Position numbers and translations under genes: made by a program. DNA of 10,493 nt from an uncultured Trueperaceae bacterium (lineage in GTDB: Bacteria > Deinococcota > Deinococci > Deinococcales > Trueperaceae): the NCBI GenBank assembly GCA_937911855.1, contig CALDPK010000274.1, positions 1 through 10,493 on the forward strand. Reading direction: 5' to 3'. Shown in pieces: positions 1-5,576 of the stretch. Below the pieces are notes generated by a model. That model was not told the origin of the DNA and made no database searches. It worked only from the letters and a program-made list of their open reading frames with translations. Every line of letters begins with the position of its first letter. Position 1 is the stretch's first letter.

Positions 1-209
1 ATGGCTGGGGAGGGATCTATTCCGACGGTTCTCCTGCCCGGTGCCGCCAGCGTGACCGTAAGTATCCCGGTTCCGCAGCCCAGGTCAAGGATTTTCTGAG
101 CCTGAAGCTCTCGTGCAAGTGAGCGGTAAAAATCGTGGTCCGGTCCATCCGGATTATCGCCGTCGTAAAGGTCGACAATTCGTGGGTCATAGTCGGCCTG
201 CCCGCTCAT
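1..209 (-). CDS. Class I SAM-dependent methyltransferase, N-terminal part (runs off left edge)
   Basis: This reading frame stays open to the window edge, giving the first 69 codons of a methyltransferase; the C-terminal part lies outside. It begins MSGQADYDPRIVDLYDGDNP and carries the Rossmann-fold motif I LDLGCGTGIL at residues 41-50, which binds S-adenosylmethionine. The GIDPS segment at 63-67 follows, where the acidic residue at the end of strand beta-2 (Asp65) would contact the ribose. The start ATG overlaps the stop of the upstream UspA-like gene as ATGA (206-209), so the two are probably translationally coupled; no clear ribosome binding site is seen. The methyl acceptor cannot be told, because the substrate-specific half is missing. 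The family assignment is firm and the function is open. Confidence 0.88.
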   Translation of the reverse strand, partial: MSGQADYDPRIVDLYDGDNPDGPDHDFYRSLARELQAQKILDLGCGTGILTVTLAAPGRRTVGIDPSPA

Positions 210-598
210 ACCAGGACGAGCGTGACCGAGACCCCATGGCTTTCGAGTAGGTTGTCCAGTACTTTACGCTGCTGCCAGAGTCGCGCGGTGGAGGCGGCGA
301 TGAGCAGTACGTGGTCGGCCTGGAAGGTGCGGAAGATGTCTGCGAAGGCGTTCTCTGCGAGCTCGTCGCCAACGCTGCCGGTCGTGGTGGAGCTGGGCTC
401 GAGTCGGCCAAGCATCTCGGTCAGCCGGTCGTCAGCTATCCTGCGCGCTTCGTCCACGTCACCGCTCAGCCACTGGAATGTTCCCACTACCGACGGGCTC
501 ATCACCCGGATCTCAGTAGCGGCGGCCAGCAGAGCCTTTACGGCTGCGGGGCCTTCCTCTGTCTTCGGTGTTGCTCCGACTGCAATCAGCAACTTCAT
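206..598 (-). CDS. UspA-like small protein
   Basis: A 130-residue protein beginning MKLLIAVGATPKTEEG. The pattern of hydrophobic strands (residues 2-8, 96-102, 123-130) and helices, and the GSVGDELAENAFADIFRTF segment near 74-92 followed by ADHVLLIAAS, resembles UspA-like domains in which a VGD turn precedes a helix and a strand ending in small and hydroxyl residues. UspA proteins are cytoplasmic and some bind ATP, but the classical G-X2-G-X9-G-S/T nucleotide loop is not evident here, so nucleotide binding is doubtful. AAAGG at 608-612 (read on the minus strand) lies nine bases before the ATG. It follows the winged-helix gene after a 76-base gap (599-674) in which I see only that ribosome binding site, and it overlaps the methyltransferase start by four bases. 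The assignment rests on remembered family resemblance and is moderate. Confidence 0.6.
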   Translation of the reverse strand: MKLLIAVGATPKTEEGPAAVKALLAAATEIRVMSPSVVGTFQWLSGDVDEARRIADDRLTEMLGRLEPSSTTTGSVGDELAENAFADIFRTFQADHVLLIAASTARLWQQRKVLDNLLESHGVSVTLVLV

Positions 599-674
599 GG
601 GATACCGCCTTTCTGTACGAGGCTTACCGCATTCCAGGCAGGACCACAGTAGTCATCAGCCCCGACAGCCGTCT

Positions 675-998
675 TTAAGCTTCCGCTGATACTTCCAGCC
701 CGGCTGCAATCTGACGAAGTTCCTTCACGTGAGCATCAAACGCTTTCCTGCCGGCGGCAGTCAGCCTGACCCAGGTCAGCCGCCTGGAATCAGTGCGGGC
801 AGTGGACGATCGCTTGACCGTCTTGACGAACCCGTTGTCGGCGAGCACTTTCAGGTGCTTGGACAGGCTCGCGTCGCTTATGTCGAGTGCTTCCCTGAGG
901 ACCGCGAAGTCGATCTCGTCAACCGGGCGCAGTATTCCGCATATGCGCAGGCGCAGCGGCGCGTGGATTATCTCGTTGAACTGCGCGTCAGCGCCCAT
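675..998 (-). CDS. Winged helix-turn-helix transcriptional regulator (PF13601/MarR-ArsR type)
   Basis: A 107-residue DNA-binding protein. After a short N-terminal helix with IIHAPLRLRICGIL (residues 10-23) comes DFAVLREALDISDASLSKHLKVLADNGFVKTVKR, a classic winged helix-turn-helix whose recognition helix is around SDASLSKHLKVL, and then a wing ending RRLTWVRLTAAGRKAF. Length and order fit the one-domain PF13601 (HTH_34) regulators, which are typically dimeric local repressors. The ATG overlaps the end of the membrane-protein gene by 11 bases, so the two are co-transcribed. No strong ribosome binding site precedes it, suggesting translational coupling. I infer that it represses its own operon by binding the GGAAAGT/ACTTTCC repeats upstream of the membrane-protein gene. 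No effector-binding domain or metal-binding cysteines are visible. Confidence 0.85.
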   Translation of the reverse strand: MGADAQFNEIIHAPLRLRICGILRPVDEIDFAVLREALDISDASLSKHLKVLADNGFVKTVKRSSTARTDSRRLTWVRLTAAGRKAFDAHVKELRQIAAGLEVSAEA

Positions 999-1470
999 GA
1001 CGCACTCTGTCCCGGTACTGGCTGTGGAACCTCTTCCCCAGGAAGACGGTGAGCACGAAGCCGGCTGCGCTGGGAAGCAGGATCCACCAGTTCAGCCCGA
1101 GTGACGCCAGGGCAAACGAGGTGCTGAGGAGCACCAGGATCGCCATGACGAGTACCCCTAGTGTCAGCTGGGCAGCGGCGCCTGCGCGCGAGACTTTGAC
1201 TCCGGTTGCGAGCTGGAAGCCCCAAACCAGAAACGCTATCGAACCTAAGGCGGCTCCGGCTGCGATGCGCCTGACCACGTCCGCTTCGATAAGAGGGGTT
1301 GCGATGTATATCGCCGCCAGGAGACCGGCTGCCGGATAGAGCCAGCCGGGAGCTGCCATGCGTTCGGCGAGTGAGGCGCGGTCACATTCAAGGTCATTCA
1401 GCAATCGGCTTGCGTCAGTGGGGGTGTCGTCTCGGGCGGGCGGTTCTTTGGACTGCAGGTTGCTTTCCAT
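988..1470 (-). CDS. Four-helix integral membrane protein of unknown function
   Basis: A 160-residue protein starting MESNLQSKEPPARDDTPTDASRLLNDLECDRASLAERMAAP. The charged cytoplasmic-looking N-terminus (about 42 residues) is followed by four hydrophobic segments at roughly 43-61, 65-89, 98-124 and 126-145, and a basic tail KRFHSQYRDRVRHGR. I chose the ATG at 1470 over an in-frame ATG at 1506 because a promoter -10 lies seven bases before it, and the longer version would start within the promoter. It has no ribosome binding site, consistent with a leaderless transcript. Similar small membrane proteins next to PF13601 regulators are familiar in high-GC bacteria, but I know no established function. 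Its coupling with the winged-helix gene suggests a regulated membrane protein, perhaps in envelope stress. That last step is inference. Confidence 0.75.
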   Translation of the reverse strand: MESNLQSKEPPARDDTPTDASRLLNDLECDRASLAERMAAPGWLYPAAGLLAAIYIATPLIEADVVRRIAAGAALGSIAFLVWGFQLATGVKVSRAGAAAQLTLGVLVMAILVLLSTSFALASLGLNWWILLPSAAGFVLTVFLGKRFHSQYRDRVRHGR

Positions 1471-1496
1471 AGTGGAAAGTCTATCAGTTACTTTCC
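1463..1496. promoter_or_regulatory. Nested inverted repeats, probable operator of the winged-helix regulator
   Basis: Two overlapping inverted repeats share a central arm. GGAAAGT (1474-1480), nine bases, ACTTTCC (1490-1496) is a perfect 7+7 palindrome. CTTTCCA (1463-1469), three bases, TGGAAAG (1473-1479) is a second perfect one that includes the start codon of the membrane-protein gene. The -10 element of the minus-strand promoter (1478-1483) sits inside the first repeat, so a bound dimer would block RNA polymerase. The repeats are seen directly; the identity of the binding protein is inferred from the adjacent winged-helix gene in the same transcript. Confidence 0.6.
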
Positions 1497-1506
1497 GGCA
1501 CGGCAA
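1478..1506 (-). promoter_or_regulatory. Promoter for the minus-strand group, likely leaderless
   Basis: On the minus strand, TTGCCG (1501-1506) and TAGACT (1478-1483) are separated by exactly 17 bases, each matching four of six consensus positions. The ATG of the membrane-protein gene begins seven bases after the -10, so transcription should start at or beside the A of the start codon. There is no Shine-Dalgarno sequence. Leaderless genes with a -10 just upstream of ATG are common in Deinococcota and Actinobacteria. Confidence 0.5.
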
Positions 1507-1526
1507 GTCACTCCAGGTTGCGAAGC

Positions 1527-1555
1527 TTGACTGCCACGCTGGCGACCGCTATGCT
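1527..1555 (+). promoter_or_regulatory. Sigma-70-type promoter of the plus-strand operon
   Basis: TTGACT (1527-1532) and TATGCT (1550-1555) are separated by 17 bases. The -35 matches five of six consensus bases and the -10 matches four of six, including the key first T, A and last T. Transcription would start around 1562, leaving a leader of about 70 bases before the TetR start. It is the best promoter-like sequence noticed upstream of the nine-gene operon. Confidence 0.6.
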
Positions 1556-1561
1556 TCTGAC

Positions 1562-1581
1562 ACCTGAATCAGTCGTCAGGT
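1562..1581. promoter_or_regulatory. Palindrome at the start point, candidate TetR operator
   Basis: ACCTGA (1562-1567), eight bases, TCAGGT (1576-1581) is a perfect 6+6 inverted repeat spanning the predicted transcription start. A third copy of the half-site, ACCTGA, is at 1601-1606. TetR-family dimers typically bind palindromes of this size overlapping their own promoter, and the first gene of the operon is a TetR regulator, so self-repression of the whole operon is the simplest reading. Binding itself is inferred. Confidence 0.5.
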
Positions 1582-1606
1582 TTGGATCCGGACACGGACC
1601 ACCTGA
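1576..1606 (+). other. Possible leader RNA hairpin
   Basis: TCAGGT (1576-1581) can pair with ACCTGA (1601-1606), and between them TCCG (1587-1590) pairs with CGGA (1595-1598) around a GACA loop, with GG/CC pairing and small bulges between the two stems. The first arm is shared with the candidate operator, so DNA-level binding may explain the symmetry instead. No U-tract follows, so it is not an intrinsic terminator. Confidence 0.3.
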
Positions 1607-1621
1607 TTGAACGGCAAGTCG

Positions 1622-1628
1622 AAAGGAA
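1622..1628 (+). promoter_or_regulatory. Ribosome binding site that decides the TetR start
   Basis: AAAGGAA lies five bases before the TTG at 1634. The other in-frame TTG, at 1607, has no purine-rich stretch upstream. There is no early in-frame ATG or GTG. Confidence 0.6.
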
Positions 1629-1633
1629 CCACG

Positions 1634-2236
1634 TTGCAGCCATTGCCGCAACCTGTTACCCGCCGTGGCGAAGCCACGAAACGCAAGCTGCTGGAAGCCG
1701 CTGAACTCGAGTTCGGCGAGAAAGGCTTCCACGCCGCTTCCGTCACCAGCATCACCGGCCGCGCCGGGGTGGGACAGGGCACCTTCTACAACTACTTCCC
1801 CAGCAAGGAAGACGCGCTGCGCGAACTGGTCCGCCACATGAGCCGGCAACTGCGCGCCTGGCTGAACCGCGCCACCGAAGGCGCAGACAACAGGCTCGAC
1901 GTCGAACGCCGCGGCCTGGAAGCATTCATCAACTTCAGCCGGCAGCACCAAAACCTTTACCGCATCGTCATGGAATCCCAGTTCGTCGACGAAGCCATCT
2001 ACCGCGAGTACTACGAGCAACTGGCTGACGGTTACACCCGCGCCCTCGAGCAGGCCCAACAGGCAGGAGAAATCCGCGCTGGCGATGCCGCCGCACAGGG
2101 CTGGGCGCTCATGGGGATCGCGCACTTCGCCGGACTCCGCTACGGCATCTGGGCTCAGGAAGAGCCCGATCAAGATGTCCTGGACACGCTTCACGGCCTG
2201 ATAGCCCGCGGAATCAGCCCGGAGTCAGGCGAATGA
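1634..2236 (+). CDS. TetR/AcrR-family transcriptional regulator
   Basis: A 200-residue regulator read from a TTG start at 1634. The TetR_N domain spans about residues 10-60: a first helix in RGEATKRKLLEAAELEFGEKG, then the helix-turn-helix VTSITGRAGVGQGTFYNYFPSKEDAL (37-62) with the family's hallmark FYNYF-S-KE-L. The rest is the all-helical ligand-binding and dimerisation domain, of usual length, with aromatic and hydrophobic residues (NLYRIVMESQF, YREYYEQL) likely to line the pocket. It is the first gene of the operon and its stop overlaps the next start as ATGA, so it is co-expressed with the genes it probably controls. TetR regulators beside acyl-CoA ligases often respond to acyl-CoA or aromatic ligands; the ligand here is unknown. 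Start choice is less certain than identity. Confidence 0.92.
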   Translation: MQPLPQPVTRRGEATKRKLLEAAELEFGEKGFHAASVTSITGRAGVGQGTFYNYFPSKEDALRELVRHMSRQLRAWLNRATEGADNRLDVERRGLEAFINFSRQHQNLYRIVMESQFVDEAIYREYYEQLADGYTRALEQAQQAGEIRAGDAAAQGWALMGIAHFAGLRYGIWAQEEPDQDVLDTLHGLIARGISPESGE

Positions 2237-3237
2237 TCGGAATCACCGGCGTAGGCATCTACCTGCCCGAAGGCAGGTTCACGGCGCCAGAGATCGCCGC
2301 CGCCAGCGGCCTGCCGGAATGGGTCGTACGGGACAAGCTCGGCGTGAACAGCAAACCCGTTCCCGGAGCTGATGACCAGCCGACCCGAATGGGCGTGCGC
2401 GCTGCCCAGCAGGCTCTGCAGCAGGCGGGCGTCAGCGCAGCTGACGTCGACGTCGTCATCAGCATCACCGAGGAGTACAAGGAATACCCGGTCTGGACCG
2501 CAGGCATCAAACTCGCCCACGACCTTGGCGCGGTGAACGCCTACGCCTACGACCTGGGCCAGAAGTGCGGCACCTCAGTGCTGGCACTGAAACAGGCCCG
2601 CGACCTGCTGCGCGCTGACCCGCACGTCAACACGGTCCTCATCGCCGGTGGTTACCGCAACGGTGACCTGATCGACTACCGCGACGAGAACGTACGCTTC
2701 ATGTACAACCTGGGTGCCGGCGGAGCAGCAGCAGTCGTGCAGCGCAACGCCAGTGGCAACGAACTGCTCGAAGCAGCCTTGCGGACCGACGGCAGCTTCT
2801 CGCTTGACGTGCTTGTGCCAGTGGGCGGAACGGTCGAACCGATCACAGCCGAGAACGCGTCAGACTTCCGCCTGCAGGTGCCAGACCCGGCCGGCATGAA
2901 AGAACGCCTCGAGCAGAAATCCCTCGACAACTTCGTGGTGGTAGTCAACGAAGCAGTCGAACGCTCAGGCTTCACTACGAGTGACATCAGCTACCTGGGC
3001 ATGCTGCACGTGAAACCCAGCGCCCACCGCTACCTTCTCAACACCCTTGGCCTGAACGAGGACCAGTCGATATACCTGAGTGATTACGGGCACATCGGCC
3101 AGGTCGACCAGCTGCTGAGCCTGAAACTGGCTGAGGAGCAGGGCCGCCTGAAGGACGGCGACCTGGTGGTGCTCGTCGCAGCCGGCGTCGGTTACGTATG
3201 GAACGCCATCTGCATCCGCTGGGGAGCCGCGCGGTGA
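2233..3237 (+). CDS. KASIII/HMG-CoA-synthase-like thiolase-superfamily enzyme
   Basis: A 334-residue protein of FabH-like length and two-half thiolase fold. The first half holds the nucleophilic cysteine in YDLGQKCGTSVLAL (Cys112) and the glycine-rich NLGAGGAAAVV (159-169). The second half holds LGMLHVKPS (His259) and SDYGHIGQVDQLLSLKLA (His287), ending with GDLVVLVAAGVGYVWNAICIRWG. Such enzymes form or transfer acyl groups from CoA or ACP thioesters, often by Claisen-type condensation. The third FabH residue, Asn in the YGN position, is His287 here, and Glu80 lies 32 residues before Cys112, the spacing known for HMG-CoA synthase. It is therefore probably not a housekeeping fatty-acid FabH. 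No DUF35/OB-fold partner, often found with such enzymes, is in the window. ATGA overlap with TetR; GTGA overlap with the ligase. The reaction is not determinable. Confidence 0.85.
   Translation: MIGITGVGIYLPEGRFTAPEIAAASGLPEWVVRDKLGVNSKPVPGADDQPTRMGVRAAQQALQQAGVSAADVDVVISITEEYKEYPVWTAGIKLAHDLGAVNAYAYDLGQKCGTSVLALKQARDLLRADPHVNTVLIAGGYRNGDLIDYRDENVRFMYNLGAGGAAAVVQRNASGNELLEAALRTDGSFSLDVLVPVGGTVEPITAENASDFRLQVPDPAGMKERLEQKSLDNFVVVVNEAVERSGFTTSDISYLGMLHVKPSAHRYLLNTLGLNEDQSIYLSDYGHIGQVDQLLSLKLAEEQGRLKDGDLVVLVAAGVGYVWNAICIRWGAAR
3221..3226 (+). promoter_or_regulatory. Ribosome binding site that decides the ligase GTG start
   Basis: GGGGAG sits seven bases before the GTG at 3234, which overlaps the previous stop as GTGA. 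An upstream in-frame ATG at 3198 would add 12 residues (MERHLHPLGSRA) that do not look like ligase sequence and would lengthen the overlap to 40 bases. Confidence 0.65.
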
Positions 3238-4712
3238 TCCTCGACCTGGCTGCAAGCCGCGCGCGGCTGACCCCCAGCCGGCGGGCAGTGTGGGCTGAAG
3301 GTGTGTGGCACGATTACGCGCAGCTCAACCAGCGCGCAGCCGCACTGGCAGCCCGACTGTACGAATCCGGTATCCGCGCTGGCGACCGGGTGAGCATCAT
3401 GGCCAGCAATCACCTGGCTCACATCGACCTGTTCCTGGCGACCGCGAAGCTTGGCTTCATCTACGCACCGCTCAACCACCGGCTCAGTCCCGCGGAACTG
3501 CGTGACATCGGCGACTATCTGGAGCCGAAACTTGTTCTGTTCGACGAGCCGAACGTTGACAAAGCCGCAGAGGTGGGCCGCAACAGCGCGCTGTACTCAC
3601 TGCGGGAGTACGCCACCTGGCTCGACAGTGCCGGCCCGGCCCCGCAGGCACCCGAGCTGAGCCCGGAAGACCCGCAGATGATCCTGTTCACCGGTGGCAC
3701 CAGCGGTAGCCCCAAAGGTGCCCTGCTTCCCTACCGGCAGATGTTCTACAACGCCGTGAACACCGTCATGTCCTGGGGTCTTGAAGCTGACGACTGCGTG
3801 ATCCAGGCCACCCCCTGCTTCCACGCGGCCTTCAACGCCTTCACCACTCCCCTGCTGCACGCGGGAGCCCGGGTGGTTCTGCAGCCGTCGTTCGAACCTG
3901 GTGAGTACCTGAGGCTGCTGCACGAGCAGCGGGCGACCATCATGTTCCTGGTGCCCACCATGTTCGGCATGCTCGCCCGACACGACGATTTCGCGGCAAC
4001 GGACCTGAGCAGCGTCCGTTGGGCAATCTCCGGCGGCGCACCATGCACCGAGGCTGTCCGCGCCCACTTCGCTGAACGGGACGTGCCTTTCCGGCAGGGA
4101 TATGGCCTGACCGAAGCCGGCGTCAACTGCTTCAGCATCGAACAGGCGACAGCCGACGCCAAACCCGCCTCGGTCGGCAGACCCATGCTGCACGCCCAGG
4201 CCGTCATCCGCAATGAAGACGGCAGCGAAGCTGAACCCGGTGAGACCGGTGAACTCACGCTGCACGGCCAGCACGTGTTCAGCGGTTACTTCAGAAAACC
4301 CGAAGCAACAGCAGAGGCGCTGCGTGACGGCTGGCTCTGGACCGGTGACCTGGCCCGCCAGGATTCAGACGGAGACTTCTTCATAGTCGGCCGCCGCAAG
4401 GACATGTTCATCAGCGGCGGCGAGAACGTCTACCCCGCAGAGATCGAGAACGTCCTGAGTACGCACCCGGCTGTCGCCGAGTGCGCAGTCATCGGCGTGC
4501 CCGACGACACCTGGGGTGAATGCGGCCTGGCAGCGGTCGTGCTGAAAGGCCCTGAGCCGGTGAGTGAAGGGGAACTGAGCGAGTTCCTGCGCGCCCACCT
4601 GGCCCGCTACAAGGTGCCCAAACGCTTCATGTTCCTGGAGGCCCTGCCCAAAAGCGCGGCAGGCAAGGTGCTGGGCCGGGAACTGCTCGCCTCACTCAAG
4701 GAGACGCAATGA
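3234..4712 (+). CDS. AMP-forming acyl-CoA ligase (ANL superfamily)
   Basis: A 492-residue cytoplasmic ligase that should activate a carboxylic acid as an acyl-adenylate and then as a CoA thioester. The ANL motifs appear in order and intact: phosphate-binding loop LFTGGTSGSPKG (151-162), YGLTE (290-294), WTGD with ribose-binding Asp372, the hinge GRRKDM (386-391) followed by ISGGENVYPAEIENVL, and the C-terminal PKSAAGKVLGREL with catalytic Lys478. Length is normal for the FadD-like and aryl/acyl-CoA ligase group. Substrate class cannot be read by eye, though clustering with a HAAT transporter and a MaoC hydratase suggests an imported organic acid. The GTG start at 3234 is preferred because of the 4-base overlap and a well-placed ribosome binding site. 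It overlaps the hydrolase gene by ATGA. Confidence 0.93.
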   Translation: MILDLAASRARLTPSRRAVWAEGVWHDYAQLNQRAAALAARLYESGIRAGDRVSIMASNHLAHIDLFLATAKLGFIYAPLNHRLSPAELRDIGDYLEPKLVLFDEPNVDKAAEVGRNSALYSLREYATWLDSAGPAPQAPELSPEDPQMILFTGGTSGSPKGALLPYRQMFYNAVNTVMSWGLEADDCVIQATPCFHAAFNAFTTPLLHAGARVVLQPSFEPGEYLRLLHEQRATIMFLVPTMFGMLARHDDFAATDLSSVRWAISGGAPCTEAVRAHFAERDVPFRQGYGLTEAGVNCFSIEQATADAKPASVGRPMLHAQAVIRNEDGSEAEPGETGELTLHGQHVFSGYFRKPEATAEALRDGWLWTGDLARQDSDGDFFIVGRRKDMFISGGENVYPAEIENVLSTHPAVAECAVIGVPDDTWGECGLAAVVLKGPEPVSEGELSEFLRAHLARYKVPKRFMFLEALPKSAAGKVLGRELLASLKETQ

Positions 4713-5506
4713 CCGACATGCCCGTACAGCACGTGCAGGTGCAGGACCTGAACCTGGCTTTCATCGACGCAGGCGAAGGCCAGCCACTCATCTTCATCCA
4801 CGGCAATTACAGTTCACGCCGCTGGTTCCTGAACCAGCTTCACGACCCGCCAGAAGGCTGGCGTTACATAGCGCTTGACATGCCCAACTTCGGTGAGTCC
4901 GACCCGCTGCCCGGTGACATCAGCATCCAGGCTTACGCCGAGGCGGTCGTCGCGTTCGCCGACACGCTGGAATTGGAGCGCTTCGCGGTGCTCGGCCACA
5001 GCCTGGGTGGCTCCGTCGCGCAGCACATCGCAGTGAACAACCCCGAGCGGGTGACGCACATGATCCTGCTCGCATCCGCCGGCCCCGCCGGGCATTACAC
5101 CAGCGACGATCACCTGGGTCTGCTGGAGAAGTTCAAAGGCAACCGCGACCTGCTCGGCCGCGCCCTTGCCGGAACGGTACCCACCAACCGGCCGGACTGG
5201 TTCGAGTGGCTCATCGACGACGCCGTCGCCATGCAGCAGCACGCTTACACCGGCAACGCCATCGCGCTCATGCACAGCGACCTGAGTGACCTGACCCACA
5301 ACTATCCGGGACCTGTCCTGGTGATCCGCGGCGAGCTGGACCTGCCGCACCTGATAACTGACGAGATCGCCCGCCTCACGGCCGATTCGTACCCGAACGG
5401 CCGCCTGCTCAACTACCAAGGCGTCGGCCACGCACCCCAACTTGAGGATCCCGTCCGGTTCAACACTACGCTTGAGCGATTCCTGAAAGGAGCGGACATG
5501 GATTGA
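4709..5506 (+). CDS. Alpha/beta-hydrolase-fold enzyme
   Basis: A 265-residue serine hydrolase. FIHGNYSS (29-36) forms the oxyanion-hole HG region, GHSLGG (96-101) is the nucleophile elbow with Ser98, RGELDLP (207-213) supplies Asp211, and GVGHAPQLEDP (238-248) supplies His241, a complete Ser-Asp-His triad in the right order. The section from about 122 to 185 is a helical cap that would set specificity. No signal peptide is seen, so it is cytoplasmic. In this family thioesterases, esterases and C-C bond hydrolases (MhpC-like) look alike at this level. Because it is coupled to an acyl-CoA ligase, a CoA-thioester or ring-opened intermediate is a plausible substrate by inference. AAGGAGA precedes the ATG, which overlaps the ligase stop by four bases. 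The gap after it (5507-5576) holds only the next gene's ribosome binding site and possibly a weak promoter. Confidence 0.9.
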   Translation: MTDMPVQHVQVQDLNLAFIDAGEGQPLIFIHGNYSSRRWFLNQLHDPPEGWRYIALDMPNFGESDPLPGDISIQAYAEAVVAFADTLELERFAVLGHSLGGSVAQHIAVNNPERVTHMILLASAGPAGHYTSDDHLGLLEKFKGNRDLLGRALAGTVPTNRPDWFEWLIDDAVAMQQHAYTGNAIALMHSDLSDLTHNYPGPVLVIRGELDLPHLITDEIARLTADSYPNGRLLNYQGVGHAPQLEDPVRFNTTLERFLKGADMD

Positions 5507-5563
5507 TACTTCAGCAGCCAATCCGTAAACCCGCGTGATTTCAAACCCAGGTAACTACGTTCC

Positions 5564-5570
5564 AAGGAGG
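5564..5570 (+). promoter_or_regulatory. Strong ribosome binding site of the binding-protein gene
   Basis: AAGGAGG, a full match to the anti-Shine-Dalgarno sequence, lies six bases before the ATG at 5577. It is the strongest site in the operon and rules out the earlier in-frame ATT-type start at 5535, which would put 14 non-signal residues before the signal peptide. Confidence 0.8.
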
Positions 5571-5576
5571 AACCAA

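Noticed and set aside
135..689. Plus-strand 184-codon open frame
   Set aside because: It lies antisense to the UspA-like gene and part of the methyltransferase, is rich in Ser and Arg without domain character, and has no promoter or ribosome binding site. The minus-strand frames carry recognisable motifs.
1607..1633. Upstream TTG start for TetR adding nine residues
   Set aside because: No ribosome binding site precedes it, it overlaps the third ACCTGA half-site, and the TTG at 1634 has AAAGGAA at good spacing.
1508..2194. Minus-strand 228-codon frame opposite TetR
   Set aside because: It is antisense to a TetR gene with an intact helix-turn-helix and crosses the plus-strand promoter; no recognisable domain.
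5503..5531. Possible internal promoter TTGATA-N17-TAAACC before the binding-protein gene
   Set aside because: The -35 matches five of six bases but the -10 matches only three; not strong enough to call, though transcript mapping could revive it.
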